Assembly (NCBI GenBank): GCA_031400505.1
Contig: JANNPZ010000079.1
Span: 62,001 to 126,000, forward strand
Direction: 5' to 3'
DNA: 64,000 nucleotides
DNA from: JAIYDJ01 sp031400505
GTDB taxonomy: Bacteria > Pseudomonadota > Alphaproteobacteria > Rhodobacterales > Rhodobacteraceae
Shown here: piece by piece, positions 32,752 to 42,395 of the stretch
Position numbering within the stretch: the stretch's first letter is position 1
How the letters are laid out: each line of letters starts with the position of its first letter
Program-made: the position numbers and the translations under genes
Notes under the pieces: generated by a model
What the model was told of the DNA's origin: nothing
Database searches by the model: none
What the model saw: only the letters and a program-made list of their open reading frames with translations

Positions 32752-35592
32752 TTATTCTGCGGCCTGCATATAGCTTTCGACCGGCGGGCAGGTGCAGACC
32801 AAATTGCGGTCGCCAAACACGTTGTCCACCCGACCCACGGGGGGCCAGTATTTGTCGACCCGGAAGGCACCGGGCGGAAAGCAGCCCTGTTCGCGCGGGT
32901 AAGCGCGGGTCCATTCCGCGACCAGGTCTTCGACCGTATGGGGGGCGTGGCGCAAGGGGCTTGCTTCGCTCGTGATCTCGCCACGCTCGACGGCCCGGAT
33001 TTCCTCGCGGATCGCCAGCAGGGCGGTGATGAAGCGGTCGATCTCGGCCTTGGTTTCCGATTCCGTCGGCTCCACCATCAGCGTGCCCGCCACCGGCCAC
33101 GACATTGTGGGTGCATGAAAACCGTTGTCGATCAGACGCTTGGCGATGTCGTCCACCGTCACACCCGCCTCGGCAAAGGGGCGCGTGTCAAGGATGCATT
33201 CATGCGCCACATGGCCCCGGTTGCCCATGAACAAGATCGGGTAAGCCCCCGCCAGCCGCGCCGCGATGTAATTGGCGTTCAGGATCGCCACCCGCGTGGC
33301 CTGCGTCAGCCCCGCCCCGCCCATCAGAAGACAATAGGCCCACGAAATCAGCAAGATAGACGCGCTGCCAAAGGGGGCTGCACTGACTGGCCCCTCAACG
33401 CCCCCGGTCTGGGGGTGGCCCGGCAGATACGGGGCCAGATGCGCCTTGACGCCGATCGGCCCCATCCCCGGCCCGCCGCCGCCATGCGGAATGGCAAAGG
33501 TCTTGTGCAGGTTCAAATGGCTCACGTCCGACCCGATCTCTCCGGGTTTCACAAGGCCCACCAGCGCGTTCATGTTGGCCCCGTCCAGATAGACCTGCCC
33601 GCCGTGGCTGTGGGTGATGTCACATATCTGGCGGACGGTTTCCTCGAACACACCATGGGTTGACGGATAAGTGATCATGCAGGCCGCGAGTTGATCTCCG
33701 GCCTCGGCTGCTTTCGCGGCGAAATCCTCCATGTCCACGTCGCCGTTCGAGGCGGATTTCACCACCACCACCTGCATCCCCGCCATCTGCGCCGAGGCCG
33801 GGTTGGTGCCATGCGCCGAAACCGGGATCAGACAGACGGTGCGATTGCCCTCGCCGCGCGCGCGGTGATAGGCCTGAATGGTCAAGAGCCCGGCATATTC
33901 GCCCTGCGCGCCCGAATTGGGCTGCATCGACATCGCGTCATACCCCGTCACCTCGCACAGTTTCAGGGCCAGATCGCTGATCGCCTCGGCATAGCCAAGG
34001 GCCTGATCTTTCGGGGCAAAAGGGTGCAGTGACCCGAACTCGGGCCAGGTGATCGGCATCATCTCGACCGCCGCGTTCAGCTTCATCGTGCAGGACCCCA
34101 GCGGGATCATCGCGCGGTCAAGGGCCAGATCGCGGTCCGACAGGCGGCGCATATAGCGCATCATCTCCGATTCCGCGCGGTTCATGTGGAACACCGGATG
34201 GGTCAGGAACGGGCTGGTGCGCACCATATCTTCGGGAAAGCCAAGTGTGGCGCGGTGTGGCGGCACGCCATCGATGCCGAAGGCCTTGAGAACCTTCACC
34301 AAAACCCGCTCGTCCGTGGTTTCGTCAAGGCTGATCCCGACCCGGTCAACCCCGATCTTGCGGAAGTTCAGCCCCTCGTGCCGCGCCGCCGCCAGAATGC
34401 CGGCCTGGCCTACGCCCACTTCGACGGTGATCGTATCGAAGAACGCCTTCGGGCTGACCTTTGCCCCTGCCGCCTTCAGCGCGCGCGCCAGCCGCGTTGT
34501 GGCGAAATGCACCCGCTCTGCCATCGCCCGCAGCCCCTTGGGCCCATGAAATACAGCATAAAACGACGCCATGACCGCCAGCAGAGCCTGCGCCGTGCAA
34601 ACGTTCGACGTGGCCTTTTCGCGCCGGATATGCTGCTCGCGTGTCTGCAAGGACAGCCGGTAGGCCTTGTTGCCCCGCGCGTCGATCGAGACGCCGACAA
34701 TCCGCCCCGGCATCGACCGTTTCAGATCATCCCGACACGCCATGAAGGCCGCGTGCGGCCCGCCATAGCCCATAGGCACGCCGAACCGCTGGCTTGACCC
34801 CACGGCAATGTCAGCCCCCATCGCGCCGGGATCCTTGAGAAGGGTCAGCGCCAGCAGGTCGGTCGCCACGACGGCAATGCCTTTGGCGGCATGCACCTTG
34901 GCAATCAGCGCGGTAAAGTCGGTGACATGGCCGTAGCTGCCCGGATACTGAAAAATCGCGCCGAAAACGCGGCTGGGGTCAAGATTGCCGACCATATCCT
35001 CGATGATCTCGATCCCCAAAGGTGCTGCCCGAGTGCGGATCACCGCGATGGTCTGCGGGTGGCAGAAGCGGTCAACAAAGAACGCCCGCGCCTTGGATTT
35101 GGCGGTGCGTTCGGCCATCGTCATCGCCTCGGCCGCTGCTGTCGCCTCGTCCAAGAGCGAAGCGTTCGCTACAGGCAGTCCGGTCAGATCGGCAACCATG
35201 GTCTGATAGTTCAACAGCGCCTCAAGCCGCCCTTGCGCAATCTCGGGCTGATAGGGGGTGTAGGCGGTGTACCACGCGGGATTCTCAAGGATATTTCGCT
35301 GGATTGCGGGTGGCGTCACCGTGCCGTAATAGCCCTGTCCGATCAGGCTGACCATCACCCGGTTGCGATCCGCCACCCCCCGCATCCGTGCCAGCAGGTC
35401 CTGTTCAGACAGGGGCGCCCAGGTCAGCGGCTTCGCCTGCCGGATCGAGGCTGGCACCGTTTCATCGATCAGCGCATCGAGCGAGGCAACCCCGACCGCC
35501 TGCAGCATCTGCGCCATCTCGTCAGGTGACGGTCCGATGTGGCGGCGGTTGGCAAAGTCGTACGGGTTGTAGTCGGACGGGGTAAAGGTCAT
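32752..35592 (-). CDS. gcvP: Glycine dehydrogenase (decarboxylating), P protein
   Basis: A 946-residue PLP enzyme in the single-chain form, full length. It decarboxylates glycine and passes the aminomethyl group to the lipoyl arm of GcvH. The PLP lysine is in HLNLHKTFAIPHGGGGPGMGPIGV; the N-terminal half has FIGPSPDEMAQML-like start and YQPEIAQGRLEALLNYQTM. It is last in gcvT-gcvH-gcvP, 22 bases behind gcvH. Controlled in all likelihood by the glycine riboswitch ahead of gcvT. Confidence 0.97.
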   Translation of the reverse strand: MTFTPSDYNPYDFANRRHIGPSPDEMAQMLQAVGVASLDALIDETVPASIRQAKPLTWAPLSEQDLLARMRGVADRNRVMVSLIGQGYYGTVTPPAIQRNILENPAWYTAYTPYQPEIAQGRLEALLNYQTMVADLTGLPVANASLLDEATAAAEAMTMAERTAKSKARAFFVDRFCHPQTIAVIRTRAAPLGIEIIEDMVGNLDPSRVFGAIFQYPGSYGHVTDFTALIAKVHAAKGIAVVATDLLALTLLKDPGAMGADIAVGSSQRFGVPMGYGGPHAAFMACRDDLKRSMPGRIVGVSIDARGNKAYRLSLQTREQHIRREKATSNVCTAQALLAVMASFYAVFHGPKGLRAMAERVHFATTRLARALKAAGAKVSPKAFFDTITVEVGVGQAGILAAARHEGLNFRKIGVDRVGISLDETTDERVLVKVLKAFGIDGVPPHRATLGFPEDMVRTSPFLTHPVFHMNRAESEMMRYMRRLSDRDLALDRAMIPLGSCTMKLNAAVEMMPITWPEFGSLHPFAPKDQALGYAEAISDLALKLCEVTGYDAMSMQPNSGAQGEYAGLLTIQAYHRARGEGNRTVCLIPVSAHGTNPASAQMAGMQVVVVKSASNGDVDMEDFAAKAAEAGDQLAACMITYPSTHGVFEETVRQICDITHSHGGQVYLDGANMNALVGLVKPGEIGSDVSHLNLHKTFAIPHGGGGPGMGPIGVKAHLAPYLPGHPQTGGVEGPVSAAPFGSASILLISWAYCLLMGGAGLTQATRVAILNANYIAARLAGAYPILFMGNRGHVAHECILDTRPFAEAGVTVDDIAKRLIDNGFHAPTMSWPVAGTLMVEPTESETKAEIDRFITALLAIREEIRAVERGEITSEASPLRHAPHTVEDLVAEWTRAYPREQGCFPPGAFRVDKYWPPVGRVDNVFGDRNLVCTCPPVESYMQAAE

Positions 35593-35614
35593 CGCAAATC
35601 CCTCAAAACACAGA

Positions 35615-35974
35615 TTACTCGATCAATTCGGCGTATTCGTCCTCGTCGAGGAAATCATCGAGCACCGAGAGGTCATCCACCTTGATCTTGAAGAACCAGG
35701 CCGCGCCTGTCGGGTCCTCGTTCACCAGTGCCGGGTTGTCCGACAGCAGGTCGTTGATTGCGACGATCTCGCCATCAACCGGGGCGAGGATGTCGGACGC
35801 CGCCTTGACGCTTTCGATCACCACCACCTCATCACCGCTGGTGACCATGGTTTCGATCTCGGGCAATTCGACGAACACCACATCGCCCAGTTGCGTCGCG
35901 GCGTGTTCGGTGATGCCGACGACGACCAGATCGCCCTCGACGCGCAGCCATTCGTGATCTTTGGTGTACTTCAT
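35615..35974 (-). CDS. gcvH: Glycine cleavage system H protein
   Basis: A 119-residue lipoyl carrier. The lipoylated Lys is in VVVIESVKAASDILAPVDG (near residue 59), and the opening KYTKDHEWLRVEGD is typical. It shuttles the aminomethyl group between GcvP, GcvT and dihydrolipoyl dehydrogenase. Eight bases behind gcvT. Confidence 0.97.
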   Translation of the reverse strand: MKYTKDHEWLRVEGDLVVVGITEHAATQLGDVVFVELPEIETMVTSGDEVVVIESVKAASDILAPVDGEIVAINDLLSDNPALVNEDPTGAAWFFKIKVDDLSVLDDFLDEDEYAELIE

Positions 35975-35982
35975 GGGATGCC

Positions 35983-37086
35983 TCAGCGTTTGTAAGAGGT
36001 GGGGTGAAAGGGCAGGGGGCAGACCGTGGCGGGCAAGCGCTTGCCCCGCACGTCGCCTTCGATGACAGTGCCGGGGGTGGCGTGGCGGACGGCGACATAG
36101 CCCATCGCAATCGGCGCCGCGACCGAGGGGCCAAAGCCGCCCGAGGTGACCTCGCCCAAAGGTGTGCCATCCGGATCAAACAGCGCCGTCCCTTCGCGCA
36201 TCGGCGCGCGGCCCTCGGGGCGCAGACCGACGCGTTGACGTTCGGGGCCAGACTGCAACTCGTGCAGGATGCGGGCAGCCCCGGCAAACCCGCCTTGCCG
36301 GGCACCGCCTGCACGCCGGACTTTGGGGATGGCCCAGGTCAGACCCGCCTCGACCGGGGTCGTTTTATCCGTGATATCATGGCCATAAAGGCACAACCCC
36401 GCCTCCAGCCGCAGACTGTCGCGCGCGCCAAGGCCGATCGGCATCACCTCTGGCATCGCCAGAAGCGCTTGCGCCAGATCAAGCGCCCCGGTCTGCGGCA
36501 CCGAAACCTCATACCCGTCCTCGCCGGTATAGCCCGACCGCGACACCCACAGATCGCCGAACACCGCCACATCCATGAACCGCATCGCGGCCACCCCGGG
36601 TGCTATGCGCGCCAGTGCCGCACTTGCCATCGGTCCCTGCACGGCCATCAGCGCGCGGTCCAGCGCCTCCACCTCGGCCACGCCCGACAGATGAGTTGTC
36701 AGATGCGCGACATCAGCCGCTTTGCAAGCCGCGTTGACGACCACAAACAGATGGTTCCCGCGGTTGGCAAACATCAGATCGTCCAGAATGCCGCCGGTGT
36801 CGCTGGTGAACAGCCCATAGCGCTGGCGCCCTGCGGTAAGCCCCAGCACATCGACCGGCATCAGCGCCTCGAACGCCAGACAAAGCGCCTCCATCCCGGC
36901 GCGCGGGCGCAAGATCACCTGCCCCATGTGGCTTACATCGAACAAACCTACACTCGCGCGGGTGTGCAGATGCTCTTTCATCACGCCCGCCGGATATTGC
37001 ACCGGCATCTCGTAGCCTGCGAACGGCACCATCTTGCCACCTTTGGCCACATGCAGATCGTGCAGACCCAGCCGTTTCAGCTCCAT
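35983..37086 (-). CDS. gcvT: Glycine cleavage system T protein (aminomethyltransferase)
   Basis: A 367-residue tetrahydrofolate-dependent enzyme. Motifs: MVPFAGYEMPVQYPAGVMKEH, GLFDVSHMGQV, YGLFTSDTGGILDDLM, GYTGEDGYEVSVP and the C-terminal barrel GEVTSGGFGPS. First gene of the operon and directly behind the tandem glycine riboswitch. The stretch RRAGGARQGGFAGAARIL is a slightly Gly/Ala-rich linker. Confidence 0.97.
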   Translation of the reverse strand: MELKRLGLHDLHVAKGGKMVPFAGYEMPVQYPAGVMKEHLHTRASVGLFDVSHMGQVILRPRAGMEALCLAFEALMPVDVLGLTAGRQRYGLFTSDTGGILDDLMFANRGNHLFVVVNAACKAADVAHLTTHLSGVAEVEALDRALMAVQGPMASAALARIAPGVAAMRFMDVAVFGDLWVSRSGYTGEDGYEVSVPQTGALDLAQALLAMPEVMPIGLGARDSLRLEAGLCLYGHDITDKTTPVEAGLTWAIPKVRRAGGARQGGFAGAARILHELQSGPERQRVGLRPEGRAPMREGTALFDPDGTPLGEVTSGGFGPSVAAPIAMGYVAVRHATPGTVIEGDVRGKRLPATVCPLPFHPTSYKR

Positions 37087-37139
37087 GAGCCACCCCTGAA
37101 CAGGACCGGATCAAATACCGGCATCGCACAGGGAAATCG

Positions 37140-37325
37140 CCCCGCCTCGATGCCCCCTCTGTCCATGCCCGATGTCGACGGGCGCCTGAGATCGTTATCC
37201 CTTCGGCGGGCGCAGACGCGCCACTCTTCAGAGTCTGTCGTCAGAACGGTCCCTTGCGCCTGAAAGCTTACCGGGGCGGTTTCTCCTTCGGCACCGGGGG
37301 TTGCCCACCGGATTCTCCCGATCCT
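37140..37325 (-). promoter_or_regulatory. Tandem glycine riboswitch upstream of gcvT
   Basis: On the minus strand the 5' leader of gcvT contains two aptamer-like units. Unit one (about 37221-37325): GGGAGAATCC, CCGAAGGAG, CTTTCAGGCGCAAGGGACCG and GACAGACTCTGAAGAG, an almost consensus glycine aptamer. Unit two (about 37140-37218): GCCGAAGGGATAACGATCTC, AGGCGCCCG and ATGGACAGAGGGG. The distance to the gcvT start is about 55 bases. Glycine should turn the operon on, as in other bacteria (family knowledge). Confidence 0.93.
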
Positions 37326-37364
37326 GACACTGGCAATCTGACCGCGTGATGCCATGCTGGCAAG

Positions 37365-38735
37365 TCAAAAGCGGTCCCTGGCCGCAAGCGCAAGATTGTC
37401 GATCCTGCGCAACGCCAACCAGACCGCCGCCACACCGAACAGCACGCCCCCCAGGGCCTGCCCGATCAGAACGCCCCCCGCCCCCCAATCCATGCCCAGC
37501 CACAGTGCAAAGGGCACTGTGCCGATAGTGTTGCGTCCCCAGTTGATCAGCGTGGATTGAACCGCAGCGCCAAGATTGTTGCAGGCGGCATTGGCCACGA
37601 AAATCGCCCCATTGAAGAAGAACAACAGGCACACCGGCCCGCAAAACAGATAGACCATCTCTCGCGTCACACCTTCGGCCCCGAACAGATCGGCAATCGG
37701 CGCCCGCAGGGTGAACAAAAGCACCGACATCACCGCAATGACCAACGCGGCAAAGATCAACCCGTCCAGAAACGCACGCCGCACCCTGTCCATCCGGCCC
37801 GCGCCGTAGTTCTGCCCGATGATCGGTCCCACCGCTCCTGACAGCGCAAAGATCACCCCCAGCGCCACTGGCGTCATCCGCCCGGTGATGGCAAGGCCCG
37901 CCACCGCCGCCTCGCCGTAGTCCGCCACGATCCGGGTGACCAGGGCCTGCCCCACAGGGGTTGCCAGTTGCGTCAGGATCACCGGCCCGGCAACGCCGAT
38001 GACTGGTGGCAGATCCGCCAGCAGACCGCCGGCACTCGGGCGGTCAAAGCCACCGTGATGCCGGATGATCGGCAGCAGCGCCACCGCTGCAATCACCATC
38101 CGTGATGCAACCGATGCAAGCGCCGCCCCCGTCAGATCAAGGTCCAGCCCGAAGATCAGGATCGGGTCCAGCACGGCGTTGACCCCCGCCCCCCAGATCG
38201 TCGCCATCATCGCGCGGCGGGCATCGCCATGGCTGCGCAGAATAGCCCCGCCGATCATGCCCAGCATCAAGAACGGCTGCGCCGGCACCACAATCTGCAG
38301 GAAATGCACCGCCAAAGCGGCTGTCTCGCCCGTAGCACCCATCAAACCAACCAGCCACGGCAGCATCACCCAGCAAAGAACCGAAAACACCACACCAAAA
38401 CCGACCCCCAGCACCAGCCCGTTCGTGGCTTTCCGCCGCGCAAGGCCAACATCCCGCGCGCCCAACGCCCGCGCAACTTGTGCGGACACCGCAATCGACA
38501 AGCCGATTCCGAACGAAGTGGTGAAAAACAGAATGGCCCCGGCATAGCCGACCGCCGCTGTCACCTCGTCGCGCCCCAGCATGGCGATGAAGATCATGTT
38601 GATCAGATCGACACTGAACACCGCCGTAAGGCCGACCGATGCCGTCAGCGACATGACAGTGATGTGCCAGAAGAGAGAGCCTTCGACAAACTTCGCTGTC
38701 GGCCCGGCAAATGTGACCTCTGCGTCGTTCGCCAT
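37365..38735 (-). CDS. MATE-family multidrug/cation efflux protein
   Basis: A 456-residue inner-membrane protein with 12 hydrophobic segments in two six-helix halves. NorM/DinF-type landmarks include GLSIAVSAQVARALGARD, PAQPFLMLGMIGGAILRSHGDARRAM and SGAVGPIIGQNYGAGR. ATG 38735 is chosen for GGGAGG eight bases upstream; the frame continues 20 codons further up. It exports cationic drugs or metabolites in exchange for H+ or Na+; the substrate is unknown. Diverges from the riboswitch region on its 3' side, not part of gcv. Confidence 0.9.
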   Translation of the reverse strand: MANDAEVTFAGPTAKFVEGSLFWHITVMSLTASVGLTAVFSVDLINMIFIAMLGRDEVTAAVGYAGAILFFTTSFGIGLSIAVSAQVARALGARDVGLARRKATNGLVLGVGFGVVFSVLCWVMLPWLVGLMGATGETAALAVHFLQIVVPAQPFLMLGMIGGAILRSHGDARRAMMATIWGAGVNAVLDPILIFGLDLDLTGAALASVASRMVIAAVALLPIIRHHGGFDRPSAGGLLADLPPVIGVAGPVILTQLATPVGQALVTRIVADYGEAAVAGLAITGRMTPVALGVIFALSGAVGPIIGQNYGAGRMDRVRRAFLDGLIFAALVIAVMSVLLFTLRAPIADLFGAEGVTREMVYLFCGPVCLLFFFNGAIFVANAACNNLGAAVQSTLINWGRNTIGTVPFALWLGMDWGAGGVLIGQALGGVLFGVAAVWLALRRIDNLALAARDRF

Positions 38736-38807
38736 TTTCTGCCTCCCGACATCCTCAGAGGAAGTGGGGATCACACAACCCCCACCCTTTTTCACGATAC
38801 CGGCGCC

Positions 38808-40130
38808 TCAGACCCCGCGTACCACCGCGAGCAGCGGCATCACATCGGCCATTTCAGGTCCTGCATCCCGCCCGGTCAACGCCCGGCGCAACGGGCGGAA
38901 CAACCCTTTGCCCTTGCGCCCGGTCGCCTGCTTGACCGTCTCTGTCCATTCCCCCCAGGTCGCAGTCGTCCATGGGCGCGGTGGCAGCAACGTCAACGCT
39001 TGCGCCACGAATGCGCGGTCCTCATCATCCACCAGCGGCTCTGCCCCCTGGCTGAACAAATGCCACCAACCGGCCAGATCGGCGCGTGTCGTGATGTTGC
39101 CGCGCGCCACCTCCCAGAACGTCGGCGCCTGATCTCCCGGCACGCCCAACCCGGCGATCCGGTCCGCCACCGCATCAAACGGCAAGGCCTGCACATGATG
39201 CCGGGTCAGCGGCCAAAGATCCTCGGCGTCGAACTTGGTCGGTGCAGACCCGAACGACCCGACGTCGAAGCCCGCGATCAACTCTTCCATCGACCCCGCC
39301 AACTCGACCGGCTTTGATGACCCCAGCCGCGCCATCAGACTGAGCAGCGCCATCGGCTCGACCCCGGCTTCGCGCAGATCGCGCAGCGCCAGAACGCCAA
39401 GGCGCTTGGACAATTCCTCGCCCTTGGCCCCGGTCAGCAGCGAATGGTGCGCGAACGACGGCGGGATGCCTCCCATTGCCTGCATGATCTGGATCTGCGT
39501 CGCGGTGTTGGTGACATGATCCGATCCGCGCACGATGAACGTGACACCCATGTCAATGTCATCGACCGAGGACGCAAAGGTATAGAGCACCTGCCGGTCC
39601 GCCCGGATCAGCACCGGGTCCGACAGGCTGGCGGCATCGATCGACACCGGCCCGACGATGCCATCATCCCATTCGATGCGGTTCTGGTTCAGCAGAAACC
39701 GCCAATACCCTGCCCGCCCCTCGGCCCGGAACGCGGCCTTTTGTGCGTCCGAAAGATGCAGGCTGGTGCGGTCATAAACCGGGGGCCGACCCATGTTCAG
39801 CTGCTTCTTGCGCTTCAGGTCCAACTCGACCGGGCTTTCAAAGCATTCGTAAAACCGCTCCGCCCCGCGCAGCCCCTCAGCCGCCTCGCGGTAACGGTCC
39901 ATCCGAAGCGACTGCTTTTCGACCCGGTCCCAGTGCAGGCCCAGCCAATCGAGATCCTGCATGATCCCGTCAGCATATTCCTGTTTCGACCGCTCTTGGT
40001 CCGTATCGTCCAGCCGCAAAATGAATGTGCCGCCCGATTGCCGGGCGATCACATAATTCATCAGCGCGGTACGCAGGTTGCCGATGTGGATGTAGCCGGT
40101 GGGTGAGGGGGCAAAACGGGTAACGGTCAT
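38808..40130 (-). CDS. gltX: Glutamate--tRNA ligase (short form)
   Basis: A 440-residue class I synthetase. HIGH motif as HIGNLRTALMNY (residues 16-27) and KMSKS region as EELSKRLGVLAL, with LRLDDTDQERSK between. Alphaproteobacteria often have two GltX copies; this length (about 440) fits the shorter GluRS2 type. ATG 40130 has AAGGAG ten bases upstream. It charges tRNA-Glu, or possibly tRNA-Gln for amidation; which cannot be read here. Confidence 0.93.
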   Translation of the reverse strand: MTVTRFAPSPTGYIHIGNLRTALMNYVIARQSGGTFILRLDDTDQERSKQEYADGIMQDLDWLGLHWDRVEKQSLRMDRYREAAEGLRGAERFYECFESPVELDLKRKKQLNMGRPPVYDRTSLHLSDAQKAAFRAEGRAGYWRFLLNQNRIEWDDGIVGPVSIDAASLSDPVLIRADRQVLYTFASSVDDIDMGVTFIVRGSDHVTNTATQIQIMQAMGGIPPSFAHHSLLTGAKGEELSKRLGVLALRDLREAGVEPMALLSLMARLGSSKPVELAGSMEELIAGFDVGSFGSAPTKFDAEDLWPLTRHHVQALPFDAVADRIAGLGVPGDQAPTFWEVARGNITTRADLAGWWHLFSQGAEPLVDDEDRAFVAQALTLLPPRPWTTATWGEWTETVKQATGRKGKGLFRPLRRALTGRDAGPEMADVMPLLAVVRGV

Positions 40131-40238
40131 GGCAGCAGGACTCCTTGCCCGCATTCCCTGTCACAAGCCCCGTGCCTTGTCCAGTTTTGCCACGTGCAAG
40201 GGATGTTGCTTCCTGTCGCTTGCGGTTAAGCTGTCAAG

Positions 40239-40649
40239 ATGACCCAAGCCGCCCCGGACACCATCGCCCCCGACACCGAATTGATCGAACAGCTTGCCCG
40301 CGACACCGTGGCCAACTTGCCCGAACAATTCAGCGCATCCGCCACGCATATCCAGATCTATGTCGAAGAGTTTGCCACAACCGATCTTCTTGAGGTGATG
40401 GGGATCGACGATCCTTATGAATTGACCGGGCTATATGAAGGCACGCCGCTGACCGAACGCAGCGCATCCGACCCGCCGCAATCGCCCGACCGGATCTTTC
40501 TGTTCCGCCGCCCCATTCTGGATGAATGGATCGACCGGGGCGATGTGTCGTTGGCCGAACTTGTGGCGCATGTGATGATCCATGAACTGGCGCATCACTT
40601 TGGCTGGAGCGATGATGACATCGCGGCCATCGACCCTTGGTGGGAATGA
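40239..40649 (+). CDS. Zincin-like metallopeptidase family protein
   Basis: A 136-residue acidic cytoplasmic protein with HELAHHFG (HExxH, His at about 116 and 120) near its C-terminus, followed by WSDDDI. This is the small metallopeptidase family of about 115-140 residues that sits as a single gene in many alphaproteobacteria. The Glu and two His are intact. Substrate unknown. Divergent from gltX by 108 bases. Confidence 0.88.
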   Translation: MTQAAPDTIAPDTELIEQLARDTVANLPEQFSASATHIQIYVEEFATTDLLEVMGIDDPYELTGLYEGTPLTERSASDPPQSPDRIFLFRRPILDEWIDRGDVSLAELVAHVMIHELAHHFGWSDDDIAAIDPWWE

Positions 40650-40755
40650 ACGCACAGCTACCGTGCGGCACCGCACAGACCGTCACGCGGGCGTGAACAC
40701 GCAAGTCTCGGTTTTCGGTCTATTCTGGGGTTGGCACATGAACCGGAGGAACCTG

Positions 40756-41688
40756 ATGACCAACCCGATCTTCTCGCGCCGTCAGGCCCTGATCGCGGGG
40801 GCCGTTCTGCCGTTCGCGCCCGTCGTTCTGACAACGCCCGCCCAGGCCGGCGCACCCCTGCAAGGGGCCTCGATGCAGCAGTTCAACCGCTTTTCCCTTG
40901 GCGGGTTCGAAGTGACGACCTTGCTGGCCGGCACCCGTCTGTTCGATGGCATCGCCGGGATCTTCGGCCTGAACGTCGATCCCGCAGAATTCGCCGCAGT
41001 CTCGGCCGCAGCTTTCATTCCGGCGGACAAGGCACAGTTCTTTTTCACACCGACTTTGGTCAATACCGGTGCAGAACTTGTGCTGTTTGATACTGGCCTG
41101 TCCGCAGTTGGCATGACCGCGGCGCTGGCTGCGGCGGGCATCACGCCGGAACAGATCGACGTGGTCGTGATTACCCACATGCACGGCGACCATATCGGCG
41201 GGTTGATGACCGGTGCGGCACCGACCTTTGCGAATGCGCGCTATGTCACGGGGTCGGTTGAAAACAACCACTGGTCCGGGGCCGCGAACGAGAATTACGA
41301 GGCGATGGTACGCCCCCTGCTTGAGAAATTCACATTCATCGAAGATGGCGGATCGGTCGCTTCGGGCGTCACGGCCATGGCGGCGTTCGGACACTCGCCA
41401 GGGCATATGACCTACTTGGTTGAAAGCAGTGGCACGGGGCTGGTGATCACGGCTGACACCGCCAACCACCCCGTCTGGTCGCTGGCTCACCCGGACTGGG
41501 AGGTGAAGTTCGACATGGACAAGGCCGCCGCTGCTGCATCCCGGCGTTCGGTGTTCGGAATGTTGGCTGCCGACAAGCTGCCCTTCGTCGGCTATCACTT
41601 GCCCTTCCCGGCACTGGGCTACGTCGAGGCGCAAAACAGCGGTTTCCGCTATGTGCCGGCAAGCTATCAGTTCATGATGAACGGCTGA
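40756..41688 (+). CDS. TAT-exported metallo-beta-lactamase-fold hydrolase
   Basis: A 310-residue protein. FSRRQALIAGAVLPFAPVV is a twin-arginine signal, so the folded, metal-loaded protein is exported. The metal motif THMHGDHIGG (HxHxDH), a distant GHSPGHMTY and the final PFPALGYVE and YHLPF are typical of the MBL-fold lactonase/hydrolase branch. CCGGAGG stands 8 bases before ATG 40756; ATG 40738 would add six residues. Quorum-lactonase activity is possible but cannot be decided from sequence. Confidence 0.87.
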   Translation: MTNPIFSRRQALIAGAVLPFAPVVLTTPAQAGAPLQGASMQQFNRFSLGGFEVTTLLAGTRLFDGIAGIFGLNVDPAEFAAVSAAAFIPADKAQFFFTPTLVNTGAELVLFDTGLSAVGMTAALAAAGITPEQIDVVVITHMHGDHIGGLMTGAAPTFANARYVTGSVENNHWSGAANENYEAMVRPLLEKFTFIEDGGSVASGVTAMAAFGHSPGHMTYLVESSGTGLVITADTANHPVWSLAHPDWEVKFDMDKAAAAASRRSVFGMLAADKLPFVGYHLPFPALGYVEAQNSGFRYVPASYQFMMNG

Positions 41689-41813
41689 AACCTGCCTTTG
41701 CTGCGGGTGGCCGGTGCCGTCGCCCGCAGTTGAAGTGCCTTTGCGGCTTTCAGCTTTGATCAACTCCGAAACCCGCTTATGATCCGACCGAAACGTGGTC
41801 AAAAGGGGTTTGA

Positions 41814-42395
41814 ATGTCTGATTGCCGTCTGGCTGCTTTGGCAGTCTCGATGCTGTGTGTCCTTGCAGACGGCAGCCAAGCGCAAACCCTGACCGACATC
41901 GCCCTGAACGCCGAAGCACGGATTGCCGCCGGTGACTTCGCGACCGCGATTGTTGTGGCGCATGACATGCTTGGGCAAGTCTGGGAGATGACGCCGAACC
42001 TTGAGTTTTCCGAAAGCCTGCTGGTAGCCGAACCCGCGCAAGGTTACGGCATCTACAACCCGCGCCCGACTATCAGCTACAAACTGGGCGAGTCGATCTA
42101 TGTCTACGCCGAACCTTACGGATACAGCTTTGGCAACCCGGGCGAGGGTCTGCATTCGATTGGCTTTTTCGTTGATCTTCAGGTGGTTGCGGCAGACGGC
42201 AGCATTCTTGGAGAGGTTCCGAATGTGGCGGAACTGGATCTGACGTCGCGGGTGCGCAATCGCGAGTTTCAGGCAACGATCACCTATGATCTGGCGGGCA
42301 TCGCCCCTGGCGCCTATGTTCTGATCACGACGCTGCGCGACAAGAATTCGGGCAAATCGGGCAACTTCGAAACCCCGATCGAGATTGCGCCATGA
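41814..42395 (+). CDS. Exported hypothetical protein, 193 aa
   Basis: I do not recognise a family. A signal peptide (LAALAVSMLCVLADGSQAQT) precedes a mature beta-rich domain (YKLGESIYVYAEPYGYSFGNPGEGLHSIGFFVDLQVV; LDLTSRVRNREFQATITYDLAGIAPGAYVLITTLRD). It is probably periplasmic. ATGA overlap with the downstream PfkB kinase gene, although the two seem functionally unrelated. Confidence 0.75.
   Translation: MSDCRLAALAVSMLCVLADGSQAQTLTDIALNAEARIAAGDFATAIVVAHDMLGQVWEMTPNLEFSESLLVAEPAQGYGIYNPRPTISYKLGESIYVYAEPYGYSFGNPGEGLHSIGFFVDLQVVAADGSILGEVPNVAELDLTSRVRNREFQATITYDLAGIAPGAYVLITTLRDKNSGKSGNFETPIEIAP

Noticed and set aside
37077..37355. 92-residue open frame on the minus strand ahead of gcvT
   Set aside because: It lies exactly over the two glycine aptamers, whose conserved RNA segments explain the sequence; no protein family resemblance.
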